DNA of 64,000 nt from the NCBI GenBank assembly GCA_028571685.1, contig CM053162.1, positions 74,078,351 to 74,142,350 on the forward strand, written 5' to 3'. This DNA is from Heterohyrax brucei (Eukaryota > Chordata > Mammalia > Hyracoidea > Procaviidae). Shown in pieces: positions 1 to 10,900 of this stretch (the stretch's first letter is position 1; every line of letters starts with the position of its first letter). Under the pieces are notes generated by a model. It was not told the DNA's origin. It made no database searches and worked only from the letters and a program-made list of their open reading frames with translations. The translations under genes were made by a program, and so were the position numbers.

Positions 1-2125
1 GCAGCTCTGGCCCTCTGTTTCTGTGAGGTCACACGCAGCTTTGGACACTCTGCACATCCGGGGTCACCGTGAAGTGGAACTGAATTGGCCATAACTAATA
101 GCAGAGACAGCAAAGCGGGACCACACCCATCCTGTCGGCCTTGCAGATTCTCTCGGCCCCCCACTTTTAGCCCAGCCCCTGCTGACCATGGTCACATGGG
201 TACCACCTGACAGCGTCTCACCTTCCACTAGAGGCTGGGTCCATACTCTGCAGGCACAGCAGGTATCTGGGTTCATAGTCTGGCTCCCCAGACAGCCCTT
301 AGGCACCCTCTTTTCCTGTGTGATCTGGAAGTTCTGGAGAGTTAACCTTTGTCCCACAGGCTGAGCTTGTGGTCAGTGAGAACCGAGAGGTAAGAACTGC
401 CCTTGTTTCCCCATGGAGAGACAGCCTGGAGCAAGGGTCCCCAAGCTCGTTAGGACCCCTGGACTCCAGCTGCAGCCACTGGCAGCAGAGGCCAGTCCCA
501 CCCTCCCCACTGCACTCCCTGTTCCCAGGGTCACACGCACCAGTGAGACGCCTCCCTTCCCCAGGTCTCAGACGGCGCTCTGTGTAGTTACAGAGAGTCT
601 GGAGGAAGAGAGGATAAACCACCCGGGGTCATGTCTCCCTAACCAAGTCCCACACCACTAGAATCCCCCTCACGTACTCTGTCAGTTTAAGCGTTTACCT
701 CTGGGGTACACATAATTTTGTAGCATACCTTTTTTGAGCTCTCTTTATACCTAAGTTTATTTTCCCCTGTGTTACTACATAGCTGTTCTTTTCTTTCTAA
801 TAATCGCTGTTTTGACGGAGAGTGTGCTATTTCAGGGAAAGGCTGTAGCATAACGGACTTGACCTTTCGCTGTTTCCAGAATTTTAGATGACAGCAGTTA
901 ACACGGTCTAGGGCTTACTAGTCAAAGAATTGGAACCTTTTTACAGTTAGTGATGCACACTGCTAAAACACAGTAACACCTCCGACAGCTTATTAGAGCC
1001 AGTGGAGGCCACAGGGACCAGTGTCGCTGCCCAAGGTGTGGACAATACCTAGAGGAACTCATTCGCCTTTCAGTGAGGGGACCAGAGACCAGAAGGACTC
1101 GGAACACTTCGTTATTTCAGCACGTGATGATCCGTGGCGTATTCCGTGGACAAAATGGATGTGAGCACAGAAAGGCGGCAAAAGGACCATTTCCCAGCAA
1201 CAGGGATTAAAAAGTGGACACTCACACAGAGGAAGGTCTCCAGGGGCCTCAGCACCCCACACTTCTATTGTGAATGTGGATTAGGATGCAGAACACTGCT
1301 GTGTCACAGTTGTGGACAAAGCGACTCTAGGGAGGACGAATAATGCACCAAGTTTAAAGACTTACAACTTGAACAGATCTTGAGAAGTGAGAAGGATGGA
1401 CTTCAACTACACAGGATGAAATGTTACATAACACATTTAGTTTGAAAAATCAACTGCACGTGGGCAGGACAGAGAAGCCCTGCCTTACTTAATAACTGTT
1501 CATGGGAAACAGACCCAGAGACTCCAGTTGACCTCAAGCTCAATATGAATCATCTGTGTGGTGTGGCTGCCAAGGAGACTAATATAATCTTGGGCCACGT
1601 ATGATACCGACGCATAATAATCGAGACCAGGGGAGGGGATGTCCCACCAAGACCACACCGGGAACATCGGGTCTAGTTCTCCCAGGCCATTTTGCAGTGG
1701 AACGGTGGCAAATAAAGCCCTTTACAAAGCATTTATGGAATGCCTACTACACGCCCAGTACTGTGCTAGATATCAAGGATACATAGATAAATTAGACATG
1801 CTTCCAGCCTGTCCAGAGCTCCCTCTGATAGGCAGACAGTGCTGTGTCTCACATAACGCAAACACACCACCACCAAGTCTATTCCCCTTCATAGCAATGT
1901 TGCAGGGCAGCGCAGAACCACCCCACGGGGTTTTCAAGGCTCTGATCTCAATGGCAGCTGACTGCCACGTCCCTCCTCCCTTGAGCTGCTGATGGGCTCA
2001 AACTGTTGGGTTAGTAGCTGAGTGCTTTAAAAACTGTCCCACTAGGGCTCTGCATATTTCACATAGCACTTAATAATTTATGAAAAAACACTTACAAGCA
2101 AAATATATCCTGTTATCTGTGCTCC
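1..2125. other. Unique intergenic or intronic DNA
   Basis: I see no gene here. Frames up to 117 codons on either strand have no recognisable domain and overlap one another. A MIR/L2-like scrap may lie near 1700-1800 (a stretch resembling the widespread mammalian repeat reading tactacacgcccagtactg), but it is too decayed to classify. A 30 bp exon-like segment at 362-391 is listed separately. Confidence 0.5.
362..391 (+). other. Possible 30 bp micro-exon
   Basis: A pyrimidine-rich tract ending in cccacag at about 355-361 is followed by 30 bases and then gtaagaac, a good splice donor. Read in one frame, the 30 bases give AELVVSENRE, which looks protein-like. No partner exon is identifiable nearby, and segments this short arise by chance. 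The splice-like borders are visible; the exon status is a guess. Confidence 0.12.
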
Positions 2126-2292
2126 CCAAAAAACCCAAACCCATTGCTGTTGAGTGAATTCTGACTCATAGCAGCCCTATACAACAGAGTAGAACTGCCC
2201 CATAGAGTTTCCAAGGTACGACTGGTGGATTTGAATTGCAAACCTTTTGGTTAGCAGATGTAACTCGTAACCACTGTGCCACCAGGGTTTCC
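2126..2292 (-). mobile_element. AfroSINE copy 1
   Basis: On the minus strand this starts ggaaaccctggtggcacagt and runs through a tRNA-like box B region (ggtttgcaattcaaatcc) to a tail resembling the RTE 3' end and ending in a ttgggttt motif. That is the structure of the afrotherian tRNA-type SINE. About 165 bp, close to full length for this subtype. Confidence 0.85.
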
Positions 2293-2351
2293 TATCTGTG
2301 CTTAAAATCCTTTAAATGTTCCCAGACATCACACAGATTACCACCATCCCA

Positions 2352-2352
<1 letters not shown>

Positions 2353-2439
<87 letters not shown>
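2353..2439. repeat. (CA)n microsatellite, about 43 units
   Basis: This is an uninterrupted CA dinucleotide run of about 86 bp. Its length and purity predict high length polymorphism and ability to form Z-DNA. It produces spurious Thr-His and Cys-Val frames on the two strands, which are not genes. Confidence 0.97.
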
Positions 2440-2442
<3 letters not shown>

Positions 2443-2582
2443 CCTACTAGAATTCTCTTCATTTGAGGTAGAAAGTTGATTCCGGCTTCCTCACCACCAC
2501 CTGCCCTCACAAGACCATGTCACGTGGTTCTGTATCTTGATTCCTGTCATCTGGCCCTATTTAGCCCAACTGTCGAGCTTCA

Positions 2583-2744
2583 GGAGCCCTGGTAGTGAGA
2601 TAGTCAAGAATTCAGCTGCTAACCAAAAGGTCGGCAGTTTGAATCCACAAGCCGCTCCTTGGAAACCCTTGGGGCAGTTCTACTGTGTCCTATAGGGTTG
2701 CTTTGAGTCTTAATGGACCAAATAGCAATGGGTTTGGTTTTTTA
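2583..2744 (+). mobile_element. AfroSINE copy 2
   Basis: The head (ggagccctggtagtgagat), the box B-like region (gtcggcagtttgaatccac) and the tail (gcaatgggtttggtttttt) match the other SINEs in the window. It lies in the opposite orientation to copy 1, about 300 bp away, so the two form a loose inverted pair around the CA repeat. Confidence 0.85.
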
Positions 2745-3700
2745 GTTTATCAGCTTCAGGTTCTTCTCCATCTGGTTTGAACTGGAGAATTCTCAGAATT
2801 CCAGCGTGTTTTGCCCTGGTGACAGGTTAAATGAGCCCTCAGCAGCAATCCTTTTAGAGTGACTTTCCACACTGTTGAGGCTGGAAAGCTAGCCACCACA
2901 TTCCCCACACCCCACTGAAGCTGTCATTCTGGGTGTCTGTCAGTTTTTGTCAGCTGGACACAGGATCTGGACAGTGAGATTGCAGCTTGCTTCGGGTAAG
3001 CAATGGTCCAGTGGCCAGTTCTGTCCACCAGGATGGGGTACACTATGCCAGGATGGGTATGCTGTGCTGTGGTTACAAGCCATACTTAAATTACATGGTG
3101 CCTGGGGGTTCTGCTCCCTGACTCACCACCTTATGGACTCTGGCTGGTAGAGCAAGTGCCATGTGGAGTCATTGTAACAGAGGAGAAGAAAGAACACAGT
3201 AAGTCAGAGAATGTCACTTAAAGCTCCCACTGGAAAGTGACATATAGAGTCACATGGTCCCTGAGGTCCCGGGGAGCAGCAAGGTTAATCCTCCCATGTG
3301 CCTGGGAGAGAACTACCAACATTTCGTGAAGAGCCCTGACGAGCAGTCTACTTCCCGGACCTTGAGGAGCGTGGTGGGGTGGTGATCTCAATCCTGCCAC
3401 AGCCCCTGCTTCCTCACCATCCCGGCTGCAGCAGAGGACCAAGGGGGCCTGGCTGCCTTGAGGAAGGGTTTCCTAGGTCAGCCCCAGTCCTGTGCCTCCA
3501 GTCATTCCAGCGATTTTGTAACCCCCTAATTACCTGTGTTAAACCCCTTTCGGTTTCACACAATTTTGGTGTCTTCTGTTTCCTGCATCTGAACCTCACC
3601 CTGAACTTCAAGACTCCTATTTCAACCCCACCCTCTCTTAGCTCTCAGCGCTGTCCTGTAAGGGAGGTGACCCAGATAGCAGCAGTTCCTGTTTGACTGA
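2745..3700. other. Unique DNA, no gene seen
   Basis: I recognise no domain, RNA gene or clear repeat here. Frames on both strands are short and overlap. Confidence 0.5.
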
Positions 3701-3800
3701 GGAAAAAAGTGATGCCCAGAAGATTTAAACAACTTATCCAGAGACACAGAATCAGAATGTGGCAGAGCTGGACCACCACGGCTTTCTTCTAACAGCTGCT
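3700..3800 (-). mobile_element. MIR fragment
   Basis: The stretch resembles the core of the mammalian-wide MIR SINE in antisense: a gaggaaa...gcccagaag start, then cacagaatcagaatgtggcagagctgg. The copy is strongly diverged, as expected for a MIR. Confidence 0.55.
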
Positions 3801-4219
3801 CACTGCACCCAGCCACATGTCCAGGCCACCTTCACAGAAGAATGTCACAGAGAGAGAGCCAGAGAGATGCAGGCACAAGGCCTCACAAGGAAAAGCTGTG
3901 GAAGACTAAGGACCATGGGGCTGGTCAACAAAAGGGATGGCGTCAGGTATTCAATGGGGCACAGACGCAGACTGCTTTCTCCAAAAAACAGGAGGGGTCT
4001 CTTATTTCTGGTTCCATGTATTGTGCCTGGCCACTGCCATTCCTCCTTCAGGAAACAAGTCTACTTGAGCCCAAACCCACCTTCGTGATGAAAGTCATGG
4101 TGTTTTTGAAGCTGGGTCATCAACACTGATACATAGCTTCTACCTAGCTCCCTTGGAATGCCCACTTTGGGAAGCCAGCTGCCAAGATATAAGGAAGTCC
4201 TGCACATGGAAAGGCCATG
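3801..4219. other. Unique DNA, no gene seen
   Basis: There are overlapping frames of about 100 codons on the plus strand with no recognisable domain. I see nothing else. Confidence 0.45.
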
Positions 4220-4743
4220 TATACGAGGACCGCCGGTTAAGTTCGCAAACTCATCCAAGAAAAAGTGATGCATACCTCATTGCTGAATATCACTACGGTC
4301 ACCTTCGAAGGACTCCCCTTGGGAAGCTATACACTGACGCCAGCAGCTAGTCCACCCTTTGAAGCAATTTTGGAACTCCTTCTCTCGAATGGCCATCAGA
4401 GCTTGTCATCATATTACCCTTGATGTCCTAAATGTCACCAAAATGTCTTCCTTTCAATATTTCCCAGAAAAAAGTCATTGGGAGCCAGTTTAGGTGAGTG
4501 GGGAGAGCGTACAATACAGTTGTTCACCGACTAAAAACTGCCCCCCAGACAACTATATGATTAAGCTCATCAAGTTGCCATTGGCCAGCATGCATAATGG
4601 CCATTCCAGAAAGAGTTTCAAAACTGCTTTGAAGGGTGGACTAGGCACTGGCACTGCTGCATTTCCTCCCAAGGGGAGTACTTTGAGGAGGTGTGTAGCG
4701 CTTAGAACAATTAGGTTCATGGACCTACTTGCCGTACCTTATA
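4220..4743. mobile_element. Palindromic non-autonomous mariner element, copy M1
   Basis: The element is about 524 bp, bounded by TA and by related ends: tatacgaggac at the left, and tataaggtacgg when the right end is read in reverse complement. The first 350 bp match the 3' part of the 1.3 kb mariner at 59570-60881. A short inverted copy of the mariner 5' tip follows at about 4556-4585. Then comes an inverted copy of the 3'-end segment, with gaagggtggactaggcactg mirroring the left-arm text near 4350. The result is a fold-back element with arms of roughly 165 bp and no transposase. Copies M2 and M3 share the same internal junction. Confidence 0.75.
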
Positions 4744-4749
4744 AGCTGT

Positions 4750-4990
4750 CCAGCTGACAGCGTCAGCTACGGTCCCCACCAACAGCCAGCACTGACCCTC
4801 AAACACATGAGTGAACAGACCTTCAGATGATTCTGGTGGCCAGTCTTAAACTAGCCCAGCTAATGCCGGCTGAAGCAGAGAGAAGCTGTCTCTACTGGGA
4901 GATTTGGAAGCACAATGAAGGTCAGTTTTGCTTTAAGCCATTAAATCGCGATGCAGTTTGTTATACAGCAAGAGATAACCAGAGGAAATC
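4750..4990 (+). mobile_element. MaLR-like LTR 3' part
   Basis: The end of this stretch (aagccattaaatcgcgatgc, then gttatacagcaagagataac) resembles the 3' end of MLT1-type ERVL-MaLR LTRs. The 5' limit is unclear. It abuts mariner copy M1. Confidence 0.45.
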
Positions 4991-5084
4991 AACTTATTCT
5001 ACATAGCGTATAATTCGCTGGAGGAAAGAATTTCCAGAAGCTGCTGCCTGGCCTCCTTGGGTCGGGGAAGACACTACGTTTTTT

Positions 5085-5680
5085 CAAGAAGCTTGTGGTC
5101 TGGTTGGGAAGGCACATGGGCAATGAGACAATTAGAGCCTGCTGATTGCTATGTGTAGAACACGAAAGAAATTTCAGTTAGATCTGAATGGGCAAGTCAA
5201 AGAGGGTTCACAAGTAACACCTTGTGCTGGCCTCAGGGCGAACAAGACTTCTGTGAAGGGGGAGTGGGGGGGCTTTCCAGTAGAGGGAACAGCAAGTGCA
5301 AGAGCACGGAGGTGGGCCTGAGCCAGCCTGGGGAGCATCGAGGGGCGACCGAGCACGGCCATCGAGCCCCTGGGGCTATTGGTCACGCGCAGAGCACGGA
5401 GGGGGGATTGAGTATGCTCAGAGAACCCATGGGGCTGGGGGCGGGGGTGGGTGGCGACTGGGACTGAGCATGCGCAGAGAGCACGCGGAGGACTCCAACA
5501 GACTGCGGAGAAGGCACCGCATAGGGAGAAATTAGGGTCAAGCAAAACCAGCAGGAGGTGGTCAGGTTCATCCTAGCAGGGTCAAGGGACAGAGTGGAAG
5601 GAGCATCAAGATAGTTGGTGATGTTTGGATGAGAGAAGTGGAGAAGAAAGCGGGATGAGTCTAATGTTTCTGTTGAAAGA
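5085..5680. repeat. Ancient interspersed repeat, class uncertain, with GC-rich inner part
   Basis: Phrases such as cagtagagggaacagcaagt and gagcacggagg, then a downstream stretch around 5560-5660, resemble a widespread old mammalian interspersed repeat whose family I cannot name with confidence. Within 5300-5510, gcacggagg / gcgcagagcac motifs recur three times and give frames of 60-123 codons on both strands. These frames look compositional, not coding. Confidence 0.4.
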
Positions 5681-6891
5681 GACTGTCATTTGCTAGGACA
5701 AGGAATCCTACAGGAAGAACGATTTAGAAGGGAGTTATGAGTTTATTTTTGGATTTGTTGAAAACGAAATTTATACTAGAGGGATTTCACTACAGGAAAT
5801 AAGTATTGAAGTGGACGCTACTTCCAACAGAGACATCTGTTACCTTATGTAGCAGGTCCCAGGGTGAATTCACTGGGACTGTCACATAATCAATGACCCG
5901 GAATGTTTCCATACTTTTCTTCGGCCATCCTCAGTTCACTGGTTTGGTGTCTGGGGTTGCCCTCTCCTGGTTATGAAGTGGCTGCTGGAGATCCAGGCGC
6001 CATCTCTAGATGCTAACTTCTGGCCAGAGAAGTCTCCAAACAGAAGCCTCCTAAAATAGAGACAAAAAACTTCTCCAGAAGCCCCTGCTTCCTGTGGTCA
6101 GCCTGAGGTCACATACCATGTCCTAGGTACAAGGCAGGCTGGGAAAACAATGAGGCGGTCTTTAGAGCTCCTCTGTGGGAAATGGACTTTGGCAAAAATA
6201 AGTAACTATACTAATAAGGACAGTGAGAAAAACTACTGGGGGTACCAACCAGGTGTGCCTGTGGGACACTCAGAGGCGTCACATCAGCAGTCACTTGTGC
6301 AGGTCTGACACTCAGAATAATATTCTAGGCAGAGTTGTTTTTTTTTAGGACAAAAACAAAACAAATCAGTTCCTCATTAAGCAGTTAGTACACATTGTTT
6401 TATGACATTGGTTAACAAACCCCTGGCATGTCAACATTCTCCCTTCTCAAATTTGGGTTCCCTATTACCGGCTTTCCTGTCCCTTCCTGCCTTGTAGTGG
6501 GCTGGCTTACCCTTTTAGTCTCATTTCATCTTATGGGGCTGTCTAATCTTTGTCTGAAGGGTGAACTTCGGGCGTGACTTCCTTCCTGAGCTTACAGTGC
6601 TTCCGGAGGCCATATTTTCTGGGTTTCTCCAGTCTCTGTTAGGCCGTTAAATCCAGTCACTTTTTGTGAGTTATCTAGGCCAAAGATTTTAAATGTAACG
6701 TTGTGTACGTGTTTTTCCAACATTTGTTGAATTCTATGCTAAGCACTCTACATGATTATCCTGATAACCCTCTTAACACCTTAGGGGACTTGAATACCAG
6801 GCAACTTGAAACATTTTGCCTTTTTGAGCCTACGTGGTTTGCTTTGGTTCCTCTTGGAGGAATGTGGAAAAGGTCCCTGAGTAGCAAAGAA
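5681..6891. other. Unique DNA, no gene seen
   Basis: No domain, RNA gene or clear repeat is visible apart from short A-rich runs near 6341-6365. Confidence 0.45.
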
Positions 6892-7044
6892 GATGGGGTG
6901 GGTCTCCAGGAGTGGATGGTGGAGGTGTCTGAGGAGTGGAGCAGATGGAGGTCTCTCAGGAGCACAGCAGATGGGGAAGGGCTCTCAGGAGTAGATGGGG
7001 AAGATTTCCGGGAGTGGAGTAGATGGGGAAGGTCTCCTAAGAGC
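6892..7044 (+). repeat. Minisatellite, about six 24-29 bp units
   Basis: Six imperfect units begin with gatgggg or a near variant and contain ggtctc(c/t)(a/c)aggag, at about 6892, 6914, 6943, 6969, 6993 and 7021. Unit length varies from 22 to 29 bp. The array lies in a 128-codon plus frame and a 132-codon minus frame; both are products of the repeat. Confidence 0.75.
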
Positions 7045-7556
7045 CAAACAGTCCCACAGGGCTTCCCCTGGTCTGCCCGCCCTGAATGAGTGAGTCTGAG
7101 CAGCCTCTCTTGTACCTGTGTCCTGGATTTATTGAAATTCTGGTGGGGGGACAAGGAAGGCCTCTAAGTCAGGGTTAGCAATGGGGTACCCAGGAAAACA
7201 GTTTAGTCCTAGGCCACTGGGGAGGTGGGGGCCCGAAGCCCAGGTGCAAAGATCTGTGCTCTTCAGGAATATGGAAATCAGAGAAGTAGCCATGATACTG
7301 GCCAAGGGAGGAAATACTGACTGAGCTAGGATGGGAAGACTACGAGATGGTGCCCCTTTTGCTGAGTGGGGGCAGGGATGGGCCTGTGATCTCCCTGCAG
7401 TCTCTCTTCGTGCTCTGGCTGCTGATGGGGGTGGTCTGCTGCAGCCTTGCAGGGGCTAGAGGAGGCAGGGAAGGGTAGGAGCTTTTCACGACGAGCTTTG
7501 AGAGCCACCCCCGTCTGTGTGTAGTGACCACAGAATGTCACCTAGAGAAGCAGTGG
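7045..7556. other. Unique DNA, no gene seen
   Basis: There are short frames on the minus strand without recognisable domains, and nothing else that I can support. Confidence 0.45.
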
Positions 7557-7625
7557 CTCACGAAGTTAGGCTTCAAGACCTTTGGGTTAGCAGCTGAGCT
7601 CTTGACCACTGTGCCACCTAGTCTC
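7557..7625 (-). mobile_element. AfroSINE fragment (copy 3)
   Basis: The text ctttgggttagcagctgagc followed by cttgaccactgtgccacc is the head half of the SINE in antisense. The tail half is absent. Confidence 0.65.
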
Positions 7626-8190
7626 CGTGGCCTAGTTTGAATCGTCCACAGGTTCTCCTCCAGGGCTCCCTGAGGCCAATCCCTAAATTCAAAGCAGCTG
7701 AAGGAGCTCAATCTGGGTCGGCCTGTTGTGGAACCCAGAAAAGCAGAAGGGCCTCATGGTGAGACGACTTCCCTGGGAGACGGGGGAGCTGTCAAGGGTC
7801 TGGTGTGGCTGTACTCGGTGTCGAGCATCGTGCCTGGCTGTGGCAGAGACAGCGCTACCCGGGGGCAACGTCCCACCCACTCCTGCCCAGCGCAATCTGC
7901 CACGTCTCCTGCCCCCTTCATGCGCCCAGTTCTGACCAATGAGTTAGTGAGCTGCCTGCTCCAGAGAGAAGGAAGGCTTCTGATCAGGTGACAGGGACCG
8001 GATGGGGACAACCGGACTCCAGGGAGGAAGACACTTTCCTTGAAGAGCCCAGGTGATAGACTTTGCAAGAGAGAAAAATAAACTTTGGTTGTGCTGAGAG
8101 TTGGGGGATGTTTGTTACCCCAGCATGACTCTAAGTAACCTTGCTAATACACAAACACACAATATATTTTCAACACACAGCCGTTCAAAT
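7626..8190. other. Unique DNA, no gene seen
   Basis: There are overlapping frames of 68-104 codons on both strands at 7689-8068. None shows a recognisable domain or paired splice sites. Confidence 0.4.
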
Positions 8191-8194
8191 TATA

Positions 8195-8285
8195 GTTATT
8201 GACTGGTTACATAACCTTGGGCTGGTCCTTTCCTCTCTGAACCTCGGTTTCTTCATCATTCTTGAAATCCTCCTGAGAGGTGAGG
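8195..8285 (+). mobile_element. MIR fragment
   Basis: The order gactggttacataaccttgg, then ctctctgaacctcggtttct, then catcattcttgaaatcc follows the MIR consensus in sense orientation. Confidence 0.55.
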
Positions 8286-8592
8286 GAGGGGACCAGGGGA
8301 AAGCTGTCAGCACCGGTCCTCTTACCTGGCCCTGCCCAGGAAATCTTTGCTCTGAGTCTGCTGCTGTTTCCATGGGTCCAGGTATGGGAGCAGAGCCGGG
8401 GGAGGAATGAGGCAACCCAGGCCTCAGTCACTCCCTTGCTGGAGGGGTAGGGCAGGTGCTCTGGGTGGTGGCAGGATCCGCTGACCTCTCAGGGGAGTCT
8501 GTCAGCAGGACGAAGGTGAGAGGGGCCAGGCTGATGGGATAAGCTGCTCACAGGGCCCAGGGCAGACCCACAGCCTTCCTCTACACGCCCCA

Positions 8593-8790
8593 GTGGTGTC
8601 TGAGTCACCCTGCAGGAGACCTGGGTTCAAGTTCCTTCCACAGTCCTTTCTTTGCATGTGGCCCAGACAAGTTGTTATGACTTCTGTTTTCTCATCTAGG
8701 AAAGGGAGGCACACTTGTGTCACAGGGCCGTCAAGTGGAAGGACTGTGTATCATGCCTGGCATATGGTAGGTGTCACGATGACAGACAAA
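8593..8790 (+). mobile_element. MIR element
   Basis: The segment gacctgggttcaagttcctt, the later gacttctgttttctcatcta, and tcatgcctggcatatggtag near the end follow the MIR consensus in sense order over about 200 bp. Confidence 0.65.
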
Positions 8791-10079
8791 ATCTGCAGTC
8801 TGACGGTGCAAGGGCACCCCAAGCGGTCTAGGATGGGGGTGGCTGATGAGCCAGCTGTGCTCAGGGCAAAGACCATGGGGCCGGGTTCCCTGTGAGTGGG
8901 GCAGAGGAAGGTGGGGCAGGTGATGGGAGCACTTTCTGCTTTGGCTCTGGGCACCCCTTCTTGGCATTCCTCTTGACCTCGGGAACCGGGCCTCCCTCCC
9001 CGGCTGCTGCTCCTGCTCCAGATAAATTGTTTCCATCTGAGTGCTTCCTCCCCCCTAGGCATCTTCCTGTTGCAACACCTCAGCTGGGCAGTAAACACCA
9101 GCCCTATCTGTCCTCACCACATCCCTGGCTCCTGGTGGCCACAGGCTCATCCTCCTCCCACCCAGCCCTGGCCAGATGTTCCCATGGCTCTCACAGCTGT
9201 TCCCTTGACCCCTGAGTCAAAGCTCTTCTGTCAAGGGATTACCCTGCACCCCACCATCCGCAGGTCCCTCCTCTGCCTTCCTATAAGGGCAGGAATTTGG
9301 AGGGGCTGCCTTTTGCCGGTGTTTTCTCTCACACTCTCCACTTCTTGCAGCCTTTGCAGACTCCTGTGTTTGACAGCATTATGCTCAGCAAGATGCTCTT
9401 CAAAACTTCACTGCTTCACTGCTTCACTGCATCCCCACACCCTGCTTCCCAGACTCTTAGGGCTCCTCTTCCCAGCCAGGCACCCAGGCCTCCAAGTGCT
9501 CTAGACACTTCTGACTAGTAGAAGACAGTCTGAGAAGCCATGTGAGTACTCCAGACTCAGAGACCTACCTTCCCAGATTCCGTGTTTCTTTTAGGGTCTC
9601 CACATGGTCTCTTCTTCCCTAGGAGCGTTAGCTCCACTTCCTCGTGCCCTGGCTCTGGCCCCATCCAAGCTCCCTGGAGGACTGAGACCCTGTTATTGTC
9701 CCCAGGGGAGAAAAGGGTTCTGTTTCCTTCCGACTTCCCTAGGCTGCTGGTCCTTGAGTTGGTGTTAAGCAAACAGGCCCCTTTCTGGTCCCCATAGGGG
9801 TTTGGAGGTGTTGATCCAGCCCCTTGGAGTTCCACTGTCTTACCTTAGCGTCAGACCTCGGCTCCATGGCTGCTTCAGCTTCCATAGTAGACAGCAGCAC
9901 GAATGCTTGTACCTGTCTCCTCGGGTGACCCAGACAGGACACTGGTAGGTGCTCTCAGACACAGTCACAATGTCTCTGTCTCTGTCTCTCTCCATCACAC
10001 ACATACACCAGTGTGCTTGGAGTAAAGGAATGGAAGTGTCACACTCCACCTCCTCTAATAGTGGCATTTTCCGTAATCT
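8791..10079. other. Unique DNA, no gene seen
   Basis: Plus frames of 107 and 144 codons at 8892-9504 are rich in Ser, Pro and Leu with no domain. I treat them as chance frames in pyrimidine-rich DNA. Near 9408-9430 the motif cttcactg occurs three times in tandem. Confidence 0.45.
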
Positions 10080-10235
10080 AGGTGTGTGTGTGAGATAAAA
10101 ACATATTTGCGAATTTAACAATTTTGACATGTCTAATTGGGTGATACTGAGTGTGTTCATCATGTTGTACAACCACTATCTATTTTCAGATTGTTCCAGC
10201 ACCATCATAGAAACTTCCACAATCTTTAACGATAA
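10080..10235 (-). mobile_element. Old L1 3'-end fragment
   Basis: The order gcgaatttaacaattttgac, then atgttgtacaaccactatc, then tccagcaccatcatagaaac resembles the untranslated 3' region of old L1M-type elements in antisense. Confidence 0.5.
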
Positions 10236-10528
10236 CAACATGACACAGTGATTGTTAAGACCATGGTGGAAAGAGCATCACGGGGAGTGGAGTATAAAGA
10301 AAGAACCTCCTGCTCAGATTGCAGTGAAAATCTGCGTTGTCAGCCTGAGCACAGAGGAGATGTAGTCACAGAGTAAGGCCCTTTCTATGGGTACTTTTCT
10401 CCCAGCAGTTAAGGGCTTATGCCTCCCCAGACCCACACCCTGAGTCTGAGATCCAGGCACTGATAAGCTGCCACCAATAAGTTCCCATACCCAGCCTTTC
10501 CAACTCACTGTCTTCTCATTTCCTGCAG

Positions 10529-10568
10529 GTTCAAGGCTTTGAACTGGTTGCTAAGAACCAAGATACTG
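10529..10568 (+). other. Possible 40 bp exon-like segment
   Basis: ttcctgcag precedes 40 bases that can be read as VQGFELVAKNQDT, followed by gtaagaga. Both borders fit splice consensus. There is no partner exon, and this may be chance. Confidence 0.12.
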
Positions 10569-10686
10569 GTAAGAGAAAAGCACAGTTAGAGAAAAGTGTT
10601 TAGAAGTCACTTTTACCATCCTCTTTTTAAATAAAACATGTAGCTAAGGCTCGGAGGGAGCAGCTATAAAGCCGGTTGTTAAGATT

Positions 10687-10900
10687 TAATAAATATATCC
10701 TGTGTGCCAGACATTGAGCTGGGCTTTTCATATGTTTTGCCTCATTTAATCTTCACAATAATACCCTGAGAAAAGCACTGTTAGCATCTGCATTTCACAG
10801 ACAAGAAAGATGATGCCTGGTGAAGTTAAATAATTTATTCCAGGATACCCACTAGGAAGTGTTTGAAGCGAGAGAAGTCCAACCTAAGCCTATCCGACTT
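10687..10900 (-). mobile_element. MIR element
   Basis: cctgtgtgccagacattgag, then tgcctcatttaatcttcaca, then gcatttcacagacaagaaag is the MIR core in antisense over about 210 bp. Confidence 0.7.

Noticed and set aside
2236..2510. Thr-His and Cys-Val repeat frames
   Set aside because: They are the two readings of the CA microsatellite.
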